DNA of 41,799 bases. It comes from Haplosporangium gracile (taxonomy: Eukaryota; Mortierellomycota; Mortierellomycetes; Mortierellales; Mortierellaceae). A program made the translations under genes and the position numbers. This document shows positions 10,018 to 22,491 of the stretch, one piece after another. The notes beneath the pieces were generated by a model, which had not been told where the DNA came from, did not search any database, and saw nothing but the letters and a program-made list of their open reading frames with translations. Each line of letters opens with the position of its first letter. The first letter of the stretch is position 1. The stretch is from contig JAAAUF010000297.1 in assembly GCA_015499985.1 (NCBI GenBank), positions 1 to 41,799 on the forward strand, written 5' to 3'.

Positions 10018-13000
10018 ATGCTATCGCAACGTGACCACTCGTCGCTGTTGCTGCAGCAACAACAACGGCAGCAGCAGGGTTTGCATACCAGTGACAAACA
10101 CAATCAGCTTTCGATCCCTTGGGGAAAACATGCCGATATACGGTCGGCCAGGAGGACATCATCCAGCGCTCTATCCAACACCTCGACCACAGATCTCGAG
10201 GAGGCCTTCTCTGACAGACATTCCTCTCAGGATGTCTCTTCTTCGCCACCGCGCAGCAACCAGAGCTCCTGGACTGCCTCTTCCACAGGAGGAGCCCCTT
10301 CTGCAGTGCCCTCAGCGACGGAGCGCAAGAAAAGCAAGACATCCGGCCTGAAGCTCAGTCTCAAGAGCTTGCGCACGCCAAAGCCTCAGCTTCAGATGGC
10401 TCCTCAAGAGAGCGCGGATGGACATAGCTCTCAGATGATGCCTGATGGGGCCTTGGGATCCTCGCTGGACGGCTGGTCGTCATCCGATCAACCTTCAATG
10501 GACCGGACTCTGTTCCATAACGGTCGTCGGGACTCGGCACAATCAACGCACCAACCCTTTTCGACTTCAGCCCCAAAGCCCTCTTCACGGCTGTCATTCT
10601 TACACTCTTCTATCCCTACATCCCCACTGATGCGCCCATCTCAACAACGGAATAACACAACCCCATTGCAGTCGCCTGGACCGTCTAGTTATGCCACATC
10701 ACCCGGGAGATCCATCACGTCTCCCTCCCCTCAACCCGTCAAAGAAACTCACAAGATGATGAAAGAGTATGATCCCATGACTGGAAACAAGATGATTAAC
10801 AAGTATATGGTTGTCCGAGAGCTGGGTCGAGGTGTCCATGGCAAGGTTAAACTGTGTCGGGATACAACTACGGACGAACTCTGTGTAAGCGTTTCTATCG
10901 CATTGTGGGGTTTCTTTCACTCTTGTTCAACAATTGCGTCGACGAAGAAGAAGAAAAAACGTTTCGAGCTCTTAGTTTGAGCCCCTGACTTTGTTTGCTG
11001 GTACTTTCGTTGTTTTGTTTTGCCTTTTGCTTGCTTCTGCACTTACCGTTTTAGGCCATCAAGATTGTGGATAAGACCACCCGTAGACGCCTGGGAAGAT
11101 CTCAGGCCTCGAACGAACAAAAGATCCGTCGCGAGATTGCCATTATGAAAAAGTGCATCCATCCCCATGTTGTCCGCCTCATCGAGGTTATTGATGACCC
11201 CACTGCTCGGAAGATCTATCTTGGTAAAGTGGTTGAGCTTCAACTGAAGTGGGCTGATAGGCTCGAAAAGTCGCCTTCTGGTAAGCAAGGTTGATAATTA
11301 TTCCGATCGTAGCACTAATAGAACAATGACGATTGGTGCCTCTCTTCAAAACAACACTAGTGATCGAATATATGGAAGGCGGCGAGGTTGCATGGAAGGA
11401 CCCAAACGAATGCCCTATTTTGCCACTTCAGGTCGCGCGGACGATATTCCGCGATATTGTCCTGGGCTTGGAATATCGTATGCGGTTTTTGTTTTGTCTG
11501 TTGCTCGTCTGTGTCTTTTGTTTCATGACTGCAAAATATCCCGAAGTTGCCTCTCGTTCTCCCTGTCCTGTGCATGGTGCCACAAGAACAAGGACGAAAA
11601 GTTTCACAAGCGGATTTATCTATCACTCATCTTTACCTATCTTATTGTTTGCCACTTTATAGTCCATATGCAGGGCATCATTCATCGGGACATCAAACCA
11701 GCCAATTTGTTGAAGTCCGCAGAGGGTTCTGTCAAGATCTCAGACTTTGGTGTATCTCACTTTAGCGAAAAGACTTCTCTGGATCGCGACTTGGAAAATT
11801 CGCCCATAGTCTCAAAGGGCTTTCATGTTCCTTCAACATCGCATCCGGACTATTCACCACGGCATAGCATACCATCTTCGCCCATTTCTTCATCCTTTGG
11901 AAAGAACTTTCTGGCATCGAACAGCAATCAGCATCTGGACGCGTCGCAATCAAGTCAGCAAAAGCAATCGTCTGCGGTGGCGCAATATCAACAGTGGGGC
12001 GATGACCTCGAACTGGCAAAGACTGCCGGTAGTCCTGCCTTCTTTGCTCCTGAGCTATGCCACGCTAGTATGTCACAATGTTATCATATCCTCATTTGCC
12101 TGCAGAAGCTGGTTTAATCACTGAGGGAGTGTGCATGAACTAATGGCGTATTTTTTCACCTTTTCTAGGTGAGTTTAACTCTCAGAGCTTATCCGCCATG
12201 GCAACAGCATCACAAACCTCTGTTGTTGGGCCATCACAGGTGGCGGCAATAGGTCTTTCAACTCCATTTGGACCATTGCCTTCTCACAATGGCCATCCGA
12301 CGGTTCGACCCCCTATTACCAAGGCAATCGATATCTGGGCTCTAGGCGTCACTCTCTATTGTTTTGTGTTTGGACGATGTCCGTTTATCGCGGACACCGA
12401 GTTTGAGCTCTTCAATATTATTCCTCGAAAGCCACTCAGCTTCCCAGAGGGTGTTTCAGGAAGAGAGACGATCAATGCTGGCTTGAAGGATCTCTTGTCG
12501 CGGCTCCTTGAAAAGGATGTTTACAAGCGGATTACGCTCAAAGAGGTCAAGGTAATAAGTTTGCCCCTCATCATCATGCGATTTAGTTGTAGGCATTGAG
12601 CGGTCACTTACCTAAATGCCATGCATGCATGTTATTCTTTCACTGTGGTTTAAAGGAGCATCCATGGGTCACTGAAGACATTGCTGACCCAGTCCGATGG
12701 AGGATTGAGACAGATCCTATGCACTACCAAAGAGTGCATGTCACCGAGGACGAGGTGCAGGGCGCAGTCAAGATCATGGACAGAATCAAAAATCGCATTC
12801 GCAAACTATCTGTCTCATTGAGCAACTTTACCATCAACCGCCGACGAAGCAAATCGATCTCGTCCACTCATGGTCCAGGTAAAAAATAGTGAGAGGCTAC
12901 TATTATTGTGCACGAGGGACCGCCGACCGTTCACGTCTAATGGGATGTTTTGGTTTTATTTTTATAGACTCGCCGACGATAGAACAAGGCGGAATACCCT

Positions 13001-13890
13001 TTCCGAGGTCTCCAATAGCCACACCAGGACACTCGAGCGGCCACTCACAATCACAGACACAGCAAGTGGGCGCCAACCCGATGTCGCTGCCTGAGCGATT
13101 CCAACATTACCACTCGTACAGTGGCCCCGGTTCTGGCTTTGGATCAGGCCGGCTTGAGAGACCAAACAGTGTTTGTAGTAACTCTAGCAGTATTGATGAA
13201 GGGGATGAAGGTGAAGAGTATGGTACCAGCTCGGGATCGCTAACACAAAGTAGTGCATACAGTGGACGGAGACGGATCTTTGGGCAGCAACCCTCGCTCC
13301 AGATCAATCCGATAACACATCAACAACAACATGCGCATCAGCAATACCAGTTCCAGCATAATCATCACCATCATCCACTTCCCCCAACACCTCACCAGTA
13401 TCAACAGCATCCCCAACATTCAACCCAACATCACTATCAGCATCAGCACCATGGCGGGAGCCAACATCGTCCGCCTTCGATCCTAGGATATTCATCGCTT
13501 GTATCCCACCAAGCGTCACTTGGTCGGCGTACGAACTCCGACGACGCAATTGACCCTCACGGTTATGGCCATGGCCATGGCCAGACGAGTCCCTCGTTGC
13601 TTGGAACATCGATTGGAAACCGATCGATGACCAATGTGCACAGCGGATTGTCCAAGAGTTGGGTCTTTTCACCAACGGAAGCCAGCCCATTGTCCCCGGA
13701 GGTCCTTCAGATTCAGGCTGAGAGGCAGCGAGAGACAGAAGAGACAGAGATAGAAACATCCAAACCAATTGTCCATGTAGAAGCAGAGGACGAGGAAGAG
13801 GAAGAGGAAGAGGAGGAAGAGGAAGGGGAGAACGCTTCTACGCCTCGGCCCCTTGCTCGTGCCATCCTGCTCGATCGGTCTCTAACTTAG
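10018..13890 (+). CDS. CaMKK-like Ser/Thr kinase (Ssp1/Sak1/Tos3 group)
   Basis: Probable upstream activating kinase of AMPK/Snf1. Seven exons join in phase: 10018-10884, 11055-11223, 11361-11477, 11663-12067, 12169-12551, 12656-12878, 12968-13890 (1028 aa). Residues 1-255 are Ser/Pro/Gln-rich. The catalytic domain starts near 262: glycine loop GRGVHG (270-275), catalytic K292 (AIKIVDK), HRDIKPAN (392-399), DFG (412-414), GSPAFFAPE (507-515), [19 protein letters not shown], and a final helix ending at HPWV. The gap between DFG and APE is about 100 residues, because a Ser/Gln-rich insert splits the activation segment. After the domain comes a basic [16 protein letters not shown] patch, then a long His/Gln-rich tail with an acidic Glu run (about 13782-13830). 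Substrate assignment is inferred from family resemblance. Confidence 0.92.
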
Positions 13891-14490
13891 TAATAATAAC
13901 TCAATTGAGTTTAAAATAACGACATCCAATCGGTAGTGCTAGAGCGCTTTCAGGTGTCATGGGGCTGCAAGTGCGGCGTTTTTCATTTTGATTTCTCACC
14001 AGTTGATTGGCCCCTCGAACACAAGGCATTATGACGTCTCTGTATCCTTATGAGGTGGAATCACAACACCGCAGTGTGAGTGAGTGACCAAGGTATCCTT
14101 TTCTCTTTCCTCTTTTTCCTCTTTTCTCTTTCCTTTTCTCCCCCACCCTTTCCATTCCAGGAATAAATCCCCCGCCCTTCCCTTTCCCTACCACACCTAC
14201 CCACCACTCTTCCTCACTCACTTCTTTTGAGTTGACGGAGCCAAAGCCTTCCTTTACACCCTTTTCCCACTTTCATCAACAAGCAGCAACAACAACAAAA
14301 AGACAGTTTGAAGTTCATCCTTCTTTCCCCTTTTCTTTTTATTCACCCATAACAACAACCAACTCCATAGACCTTCTTCCGATCGACGGACAAGAAGCGT
14401 CTTTCCCTTTCTTTCCCAAAGAAAACACCCCCCAGTTCTAGCCCTTCTTCCCTTCTCCACTTTACATACGCATACGAGGACAACCGTTTT

Positions 14491-14520
14491 CCTCCCCCCT
14501 CCCCCCTTTCCCCCCCCCCA
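14491..14520 (-). repeat. Potential G-quadruplex (minus strand) / C-run cluster
   Basis: The plus strand has three C runs of six, six and ten, separated by one T and three T, preceded by a short CC. The minus strand therefore reads three long G runs with tiny loops, and the longest can count as two G4 runs. It lies in the CT-rich leader of the zinc-finger gene. Confidence 0.6.
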
Positions 14521-14643
14521 CAACCAGCAGCCAACAACAACAAACAAAGAAACACTTGTTTTCTTCTTTCCTATCGCCACCCATCCGAGCGATATTAAAC
14601 AAGAACTAGCAAATAGCAACAGCCTACCAGCCTAACCAGCCTC

Positions 14644-14685
14644 AAACAAGCAAACAAACAAGCAAGCAAGCAAGCAAGCAAGCAA
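14644..14685. repeat. AAGC/AAAC tetranucleotide microsatellite
   Basis: Imperfect AAAC/AAGC units pass into about seven perfect AAGC units, in the presumed 5' leader of the zinc-finger gene. Confidence 0.9.
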
Positions 14686-15038
14686 CCTTTAGCCTTAGCC
14701 AGTATCAACAGCGCCTTTTTACCACCCTCACTTTTTTACTTATCGACAAGCTACCAACCCAACTAAGCCCCGTCGTCAATCCTTCCTTTCTACATATCCA
14801 TTTCTTCCGTTTTCGATTCCATTTAAATCGGAAACTACACTTGGATATTTTTTATCTTTCGTCTTCGACAAAAGTTTGTTCAGTTTTCCCCTTGAACAAA
14901 CTTCTCCCTCTTTCACCAGAGTAACTCGTTTTCGATCGCCCTTTGATCGTCCCGCTTCTCCCTTTTTTTCCTCCCACATACTCAATCTTGCTGTCAACGC
15001 TCGAACACCACAACCAAGCTTCTCCCGCCCACTTGTGC

Positions 15039-16880
15039 ATGCTCATATCTGACGCCAATTTTATTCCCATTCATCCCACCCCCCAGCTTATGCAAACGCC
15101 CTCTAACACTTTTAACCCAGACTTTTTATTTTTCGACAACCCGTCAGACCCAACTTTTTTTAACGTGCCCACAAAGCTCGACTTTATTCAGAACAACAAC
15201 TCTTCTTCTTTTATTAAGCCTCCTATTCCTATCCCCCCTACCACAACTACCTTTAACTCCCCCCTTATCAATCAACATGTCTTCCACCAACCCTCTCAAC
15301 CCACGCAAGCCCAAGGCCTCGTTGGCCACCTTGGTCCCATCAATCCTGTTGATGGATCCGTGTTGTCCCAACAGCCTCTAAGTGGTCTCGATTGCACTGG
15401 ATGGTTCACCCCTTCCCTTTCAATCGAGGCTAGCTCTGCCTTTGCCTCTGCCCTTACCTCTGCCGCCTCTACCTCTGCCTCAGCAACCCTGACCAAAGGC
15501 GACGCTTCTGGTTTTGACCACCTGTCGCCCTTCGATGAGGTTTGCGCCTCTGCCTTCAACACGCCCTATGCGCCCTACCTTGACACGCCGGACCAAACCC
15601 CAACTCAGACCCCCTTGTTTGATTCTGTGGCCTCTGAAGACCTGTGCTCGTTCCAACTCGATGACCTCTGGGCCCCCTCTGCTGTCGCCACCCTGCCTGC
15701 CGCTCCAACCGCAAGCATCGCCAACGACTCCAGTTTCGCTCAGATTTCTTCGGCCTTGGACTTTGATCTGTCCTTTGTTTCTTCCACCTCTGCTCCCTTG
15801 TCCTTGACGACCCAGTCCGGACAGGCTGCTCAGGATGATGTTCAGACCAATGCTCGTCTTCAAGCCGAAAACGCCTTGCTCGATTTTGTTCTCTTTGACG
15901 ATATCGCTTTTCCAAGCCCTATCTCGACCTTTTCGACCCCCATGACAACTACTATCACCTCGCCCTCTTCTGCCAATTCAAAGGTAAGCGCCACTTTTCT
16001 GGCTCGAAAAACTGTCAAGTTGAGATAGCAGTGTTGGAAGGCAGTCATATTTAACCCTGTATATATGTATAATGATAAATAGGGGTTCGAGGCTAACGAG
16101 CTCGCTATGCAACTCGTTGCCGCGGCTGCTGCCAGCATGTCCAGCCAAACGACCCTGACCAACACCCAGACGTCGCCCCTGACGACCGACGCTTCAGATG
16201 TCCTTGGAAGCCTCTTCTCTGATGTCGACCTTTCTCCCATCATGGAGAACACCACTTCTCCCACTGTTACTGCCCCCCTCTTCGGCTCAGACTTTATCTT
16301 GGACTGTGCCGCCAACGCGACCAAGTCATCGTTCTCGTTTGACTTTGGCAACGATGGATTCGAGATCAAGCCCTCCCCCATGATCTCTACAGGAACGACC
16401 TCTCCTCCATTGGACATGAACATCTTTCTCTCTCTCTGCAGTCAGAACCAACAACCACAGCAACAGCAACAGCAGTCGTCGCTGTTCCCTTCGCCCTTGC
16501 TGCCTGCTGCTGCTACGCCTGCACTTTCCCAGACTGCTGTCCCCGCCGAGAACCCCTTGAAGCGCAAGGCGGGTGAGGTGCAGCAGGCCGGCGAGGAGTC
16601 TCCTCGCCAGTTTATCTGCGCTATTTGCGGTCGCGCCTTCTCTCGGCTCTTCAACCTCAACACTCATGAGCGCACCCACGACCGGAATAAGGCCCGACTC
16701 TTTGCTTGCCCTGAGCAAGGATGCACCAAGACGTTTACTCGGCGCAACGATTGCCAGCGTCACCAGATCTCGATCCACAAGATCACTGACATCTACAGCT
16801 GCACCAAGTGCCCTAAACGTTTTTCGAGTCGCGAAGAGTTGCGTAGCCATACAGACCGCAGTTGCCAGGAGGACCATTAG
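15039..16880 (+). CDS. C2H2 zinc-finger transcription factor
   Basis: Two exons (15039-15983 and 16083-16880) give 580 aa. The start is the first in-frame ATG after the CT-rich leader; M17 is an alternative. Residues 1-465 are Ser/Thr/Pro/Ala-rich with several acidic-aromatic patches (FQLDDLW, LDFDLSFV, FVLFDDIAF, SFSFDFGNDGF) that look like activation motifs. A Gln run follows near 440, then a basic PLKRKAG. The C-terminus has three fingers: C494/C497/H510/H514, C524/C529/H542/H547 and C555/C558/H571/C576, so the last is C2HC. The NLNTHERTH and RRNDCQRHQ spacing recalls Crz1-like fungal regulators, but I cannot assign an orthologue. It should act in the nucleus as a DNA-binding activator. 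Confidence 0.88.
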
Positions 16881-17202
16881 GGATGAACATTTTGTCAACA
16901 ATGGTACCCAAAATGTCCCACTGGCATTTTCTCCCCCTCTCTCTCTTTCAAACAACACCTCCACTGCAAAGCTTTGACACTTTTTGTTCCTTTTTTTTTT
17001 CTTTTTTTCCGCGGATTTCGCTTCTTCAGTATCTTTTCCCCCTCATCAATCTTCTCATTGCTCTCTTCCCCATTAGTTCAGTATTTTCTTTTTGTACGTT
17101 TTCAGCCTTTGCCAAAATAAAAAACCTGTTTAAAAAAAAGGTGTTATTGCTGTTTGGCTATGTAAAGGTTGATTTGGTTATTGTTTGTTGATTGCTTTGC
17201 GA
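16881..17202. terminator. Convergent 3' region with poly(A) signal
   Basis: A 322-bp spacer between the convergent zinc-finger and ABCG genes. AATAAA at 17116-17121 is a candidate poly(A) signal for the zinc-finger gene, after a T-rich tract at 16990-17010. Confidence 0.5.
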
Positions 17203-20200
17203 TTAACGCCTCTCATTCACTCTAAATTGAAGCCAGAGGAAGGCCACCGTGAAAAAGATGCCGGCCATGATTCCCAGGTTCTGGACATCCTTCCAATATG
17301 CTCCCGAGTTGAATCCGAACGTCGACAATATGACCGCTCCCGGGACCTGAACAAGTTAGTAGAGTAATGTGGAAAACAGGAGATGGTTGGCCAGTTAGTT
17401 GGATACTTGATGACCTTGGAGTTTACATGCATGGATAGTTCAGTGAGTGTATCGGCCAAAGAAACAAGAATTAAACCAGACAAAGCTAGCAAAAAAAAGC
17501 AACTTACGTCGATCTCGAGTCCGTATTCCTTCTGGATCAACTGCAGGAAGGTAATCTCGTTCACCAACAGTGCCTCGAACGCAAAGTTGAAGAACGAAAG
17601 CTTCTGCAACCACGACAGATGCTCCGGGATCGATTCTGTCATTCAAAAAACAACGACAAAAAAAGAAGACGCAGACATGGTTAGGGATATTAATTTCAAC
17701 AAAGAAAACCATAGCTCATATATGGAAAAACGCCTCCACCCAAGACTCACCTTTGTTCAACAGGAGACCTCCAAAGAGCATAGAGAACAGCATGACCAAG
17801 CTACTCATCAAGTTGGCAACCCCAACAGCCTCAAACATGATACCAATCATCAGACAGATACCCGACGCAACGATATTGAACAACACCAGGACCAAGAAGA
17901 ATTTTCCAAACTCGGTCCATCCCTCGACCAGTCCCACCATGTTGTAGATGATCAATCCCATCAGCATCGGCGGGATGACTCGCAAGGGTACAATATCAAA
18001 CATCACCTTCGACAAAAAGTACGTAAACGGCGAATAGTACCCATTGGCACGCTCGCGGACAAACAGGATACGCTCATGGGCAAACGAGGGGAGAATCGAC
18101 AGACACGAGAACCCAAACAGCGCGCACATAAAGAAGAACACTCCCATACGGTTCTGGAATCCAGGAATATCGTTCGTGACCTTGTAGAAGAGCGCGCCAC
18201 AGAGGAGACCCAAGAAAATCGACATTACATAGTGGGAAAGCATCAGCATTGGGTCGCGGTAGATGTTCTTCAGTGTCCGGTCGGCCAGGATCTTGAACTG
18301 GCTCCACCACGATGCTCGACGATAAGTCGCCACAACCTTTCCAGAGGCGATATCGCTCGAAGCCTGTTGTGAGGCGGGAGTACTCCGTCCTTGGCTGGCT
18401 CCACCATTGCTGCTGCCATCTCCATTCGGTGCAGCGCCGGTCGCGCTCTGGACTGCAGCGTCGATCGACTGCTCCACCTCAAAAAAGATGGCACTCTGCT
18501 TGAAACCGTCCACCAAGGAGAGCAAATGAGCGTTGGCTGCAGCTTCCTCCTCCGCCGTAATGGCACGATCTGTCTCTCTGTCCAAGGATCCTGCAGGGTC
18601 AATACCGATCGTCGTGTTTTCACCTGGAGACGAGGCAGTTGGTCTGGGCCGGTCTTGTTCTCTGGAAGCCAACTCACTCTCCCATTGGCGCGTGTCGTCC
18701 GCCATACTCGAAACTCGTGTGACACGAGGCAAACCATCAGATCCGAGTACAGGCGCAGTTGGATTGGGCAAAGCGGAAGGACGCCCGTAAAGCTGCTCCT
18801 CTTGATCGCCCTGCACAGCATGTCGTTGGCGCAACATGTTCTCCAATCCCGCACTGTTGTTATCAGTGTCGTTCGCGGCGGCCCTTCTCACAGACTTGCC
18901 CGAGTACATCGTTAGATCGAGCATGTAGTCAGCTATATTAAAGCCCTCTGGACAAGGGTGTCCTAAACTCCGTAAGTGGGCACTGAGAAGGTGCGTCTCT
19001 CCAGAGTAGATAAGATGGCCCTTCGCCATCAAAACCAGCTGGTCAAACAGAGCAAAGATGTTGCTTCTAGGTTGGTGGATCGTGCACACGACTGTGCGGT
19101 TATAGTTCCTCGCCAAGGTGACCAGACACTCCACGACATTGTAGGCATTGTAAGAGTCCAGGCCCGAGGTAGGTTCGTCCAGGAACAAGATCGAAGGGGA
19201 CGTAACCAGTTCGCAGGCGATTGACACTCGACGCTTCTCGCCACCAGAGATTGAACGCTGGCCACTGGCGCCAATCCTCATGTCCTTGATATTCAAGATT
19301 CCGAGCTCGGACATTGTCTCCATGACGCGGAATCGCTTGGCTGCCACAGACATATCGCGGGGCAGACGAAGCATGGCCGAATAAAGAATGGTCTCGTACA
19401 CAGTGAGTGTAGGCATAAGCGTGTCCTCCTGGTCGACATATCTATTGCAATAAAATGGAAGATTAGATTTGCGCATGAGTACACGCTGCCTTTGACTTTC
19501 GGTTTGTTCACGCAGTGCTTCCTCAACCCTCAAAGAAGAGTCTAAAATCCCTACCCAACAACGCGCTTGAATTCTGAATTAGAGACGGTACGTCCGTTCA
19601 CATAGATACGACCATGGATCATACCGGACTTGTGGCGTCTCGCAAGAATATCCAACAAACTGGTCTTTCCTGCACCACTGGCTCCCATGATGGCCATGAC
19701 TTGACCTGGCTTGACAAGACCATTGACCTGCCTGAGCACCTCCTTTTCACCAACAGTGTATCCCATCTGCTTGAACATTAGTGTTGCCGGGATATGCTCC
19801 GCCATTAGTTTAGCAGCCTCGTCGTCAGGAAGGGAAATATAGCCGTCGCCTGATGATCCTGATTTCTTGGCAAGGTAACAGACACCAAGGCTAAGGCAGA
19901 CCAAGAACAAGAGCACGCCAGCTACTGAGAGGATGATTGCCATAGTGTAATCGGGTCTAGGAGGTCGAGCGAATCCGGGAACTTGTGTATAGTGAAGGCA
20001 CTCTCCCGCATTGCACTTCAGGTAGATTGCCGGGTCACCAAACATTGTCATAATCAAGTCATTCATCGCCGGTTCTGTCATGAATGATGCAGACATAAGT
20101 GCAATTAGCAACCATGGAAAGTTACAATGGATAAAGTCAAACAAGGTTATTTACTTGACACAGCCCAGAGGTAACACACCTTCAAAGACACACTTGTTGT

Positions 20201-22072
20201 CGTCAGTGCATTCGAAGTCTGCAGGTCCATGGATCTCTTCCTCCAGGAAGTCGTCGATATCTATGACGAAACCAGCAAATTAGATTAGATTAAAATCGAC
20301 ATCGCTGAATCACATTCAACGTCAAGCAATCGAGAGCGGCGATACTTACTGACGCTTCCATCCTTGCCGCAGAGCATTCGGTTGGGGATGCACGAGCACT
20401 TGATCTTGGGACATTTGTAAGTGGTAACCGTCTTGTCATACTGAGCGTCTATATGAGGGTGAAATCGCGGTAAAGTCAGCATTAGCATTTGATATCAACC
20501 CGATCGCCATTGATGCCACGCGACAATCATTATTCGGAGCTATATTACCTTGACCAAAAGCACACTCGTCCAAGTGGCAATAGAATGACTCTTCCTCGTC
20601 CACCCAGACTAAACGAATTGTCAAAAACAATTGAAAATATCAGCTTCAACATGTTTTCTCTGGAGTAGAAGAGTCATTTCCGGCCGTTTTTAACAGCACA
20701 AACAGAAACTTACATTGAAAATCGCATGTCTTGTTCTGCTGGTTGCAAGAAAAGGTGATGGCTGGAGGTTGACCAGGCCCAAGTGTGTCCAGAATTTTTC
20801 GATCTGCATAAAAAAAATGAGAAAAGTGAACCACGATTAGCAACTCAAGATCTTGTCCATCTTGCTCATTGCATCGTCATGGGTACATATCGACCTTCCA
20901 GGAGTACATGTACTTACTTGTGACATCGCACTGCTGAAAGTTCTCGATGACAGTCAGTCCACCTTGATAGCAGGTCGCGTTCTTGCCAGTCGGGACCAAC
21001 GCGTTGCAAACATCATCGGACTGACAAACTAGATACAAATAAAAAGGCATGATGGAGACAAAGTTCATCAGCAAAAAAGGGAAACAGAGAGGGTGGAACA
21101 AAAAAGGGTCGATGGTGTGAGCCATGATGCGAGCTGACGTCCATCGTGATCCGTTGGGTGTCTGCGCATATCATACACAACACAACAAATACGCATACAC
21201 ACATCATATCAAACACACATACACCATGTTTGAGCATGACTACTACTCTACTTTCGTCTTCCTTTACTTACCATTGCAATTGATACCAGTCCAGCCATCC
21301 TTGCATTTACATTTCTCGCCGTCATCACGTTGGGGTCGATCCCGTCCGTCGGGCAAGGCCCCGCACACTATTTGGGGTGAAAGACAAAGTCAAAGACAAA
21401 GAAGAGAAAAAGGATGCATTAGAATATAGATAGAGCGAAAGAAGGCATATATACAAGAACTTTCTCTTTTCCATACTAGCTTCCAACATGAACTGAAGCA
21501 AGAAAGAAAAGGCAACATCAAACAAAAATCAAATGAAGAGGATGGTGAATTATGACACACTCGAAGATTAGAGTGGACGAGTTGCCTTCTTTTCCATCTT
21601 GAGCCACGAATCACCATGGGTTTCAAGTACTACGTTTCGCATCCAGTCAGTCAAGGGACCATTCCTCACCTGGGACGGAGCAGTTATCACCGGCAAATCC
21701 AGGGGGACAAGTACACCGACCATCATAAGCATTACAGGGCGCAAAATGCGAACACGGAAATGCATCCAAAAGACAATTGAAACAGGGCGGACAGTCCTCG
21801 GGCCTGCGAGGTGGTGCTGCCGCCACTGCTGGTGCCATCAAAGGGTTGGCTAAAGACATGTTGTCAGTGTCGATGCTGTTACTACTGCTCTGTTTGACGC
21901 GATCAAGCGCTGCTGCGAGGTGACTAGCGGCGAAGCTTGGAGCTCTAAAGACGGCGGTGTCCCGAGGTGTTGCCGTATTCAAGTTGTTGTTGGGATTGAT
22001 GGCAGTGGTGGTCGTCTCTGGCAAGAGAACACCTGCCAAGACAAGGAGTAGAGCGCTTGTGGAGAAGCGCAT
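17203..22072 (-). CDS. ADP1-like ABCG half-size transporter with EGF-like luminal domain
   Basis: Eleven exons join in phase: 22072-21670, 21367-21272, 21028-20918, 20803-20714, 20608-20549, 20448-20350, 20260-20180, 20074-19555, 19441-17751, 17635-17508, 17346-17203 (1140 aa; yeast Adp1 is about 1050). A signal peptide ([17 protein letters not shown]) precedes a Cys-rich luminal region of about 330 residues with EGF-like [19 protein letters not shown] and [12 protein letters not shown]. One helix (about 357-380) leads to a cytosolic ABC domain: Walker A GASGAGKT (444-451), signature ISGGEKRR (551-558), Walker B ILFLDEP (571-577). A Ser-rich linker (about 700-880) separates it from the C-terminal membrane domain ([28 protein letters not shown]). 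Substrate is unknown. A helix before the NBD plus an EGF-like lumen is the ADP1 hallmark. Confidence 0.93.
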
Positions 22073-22491
22073 AGTATCTAGAGCTCTGCGAGAAATATAA
22101 ACAGTGTGGCGTGAGAGGGTGGTAAAGAAAATTAGTTTAATGAATGAGAGAGGAGCTAAGTGAAAGGTGGAGGTTTAGGTATAATGATAGAGCAAGAAGA
22201 AGAGGGGTGAAGTGAGGTAATAGTTGAAAAGGAAAGAAGAGGTGAGAGAGAAAGAGAGGGAAGAGGGGAAGAAAGGAAGAAAAGGACTAGAGGGCAAATG
22301 AAATCGTGAGAGCAAGGAGTGTCAAAGGGTGTTCTGTCTTTTGGACAGCTGAATCCACACCAAATACGACCGTCACACTCGCGAATTACATTTCTTCTTC
22401 GTGCCAAGCAAAAAAAAAAAGAAAAAAACGCATTCAAGGACAAGGGTGTAGATATTTGTATTTCGTCTATGATATCCAAGTTTGGAATACT
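22073..22491. promoter_or_regulatory. ABCG promoter / Aurora 3' flank
   Basis: A spacer of 419 bp between two minus-strand genes. The half nearest the ABCG start is purine-rich on the plus strand (GA-rich 22150-22300), that is CT-rich in the direction of transcription, as in the other leaders of this window. Confidence 0.45.

Larger units (their letters stand above)
13891..15038. promoter_or_regulatory. CT-rich promoter and leader of the zinc-finger gene
   Basis: This 1.15-kb spacer holds the kinase 3' end and the presumed promoter/leader of the zinc-finger gene. Pyrimidine tracts run through 14098-14165, 14180-14280 and 14440-14520. An AAGC repeat and a C-run cluster lie within it. The ORFs in it are low-complexity and not credible. 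Confidence 0.5.

Noticed and set aside
15480..15915. Long minus-strand ORFs inside the zinc-finger exon.
   Set aside because: Antisense shadows of a well-supported plus-strand exon.
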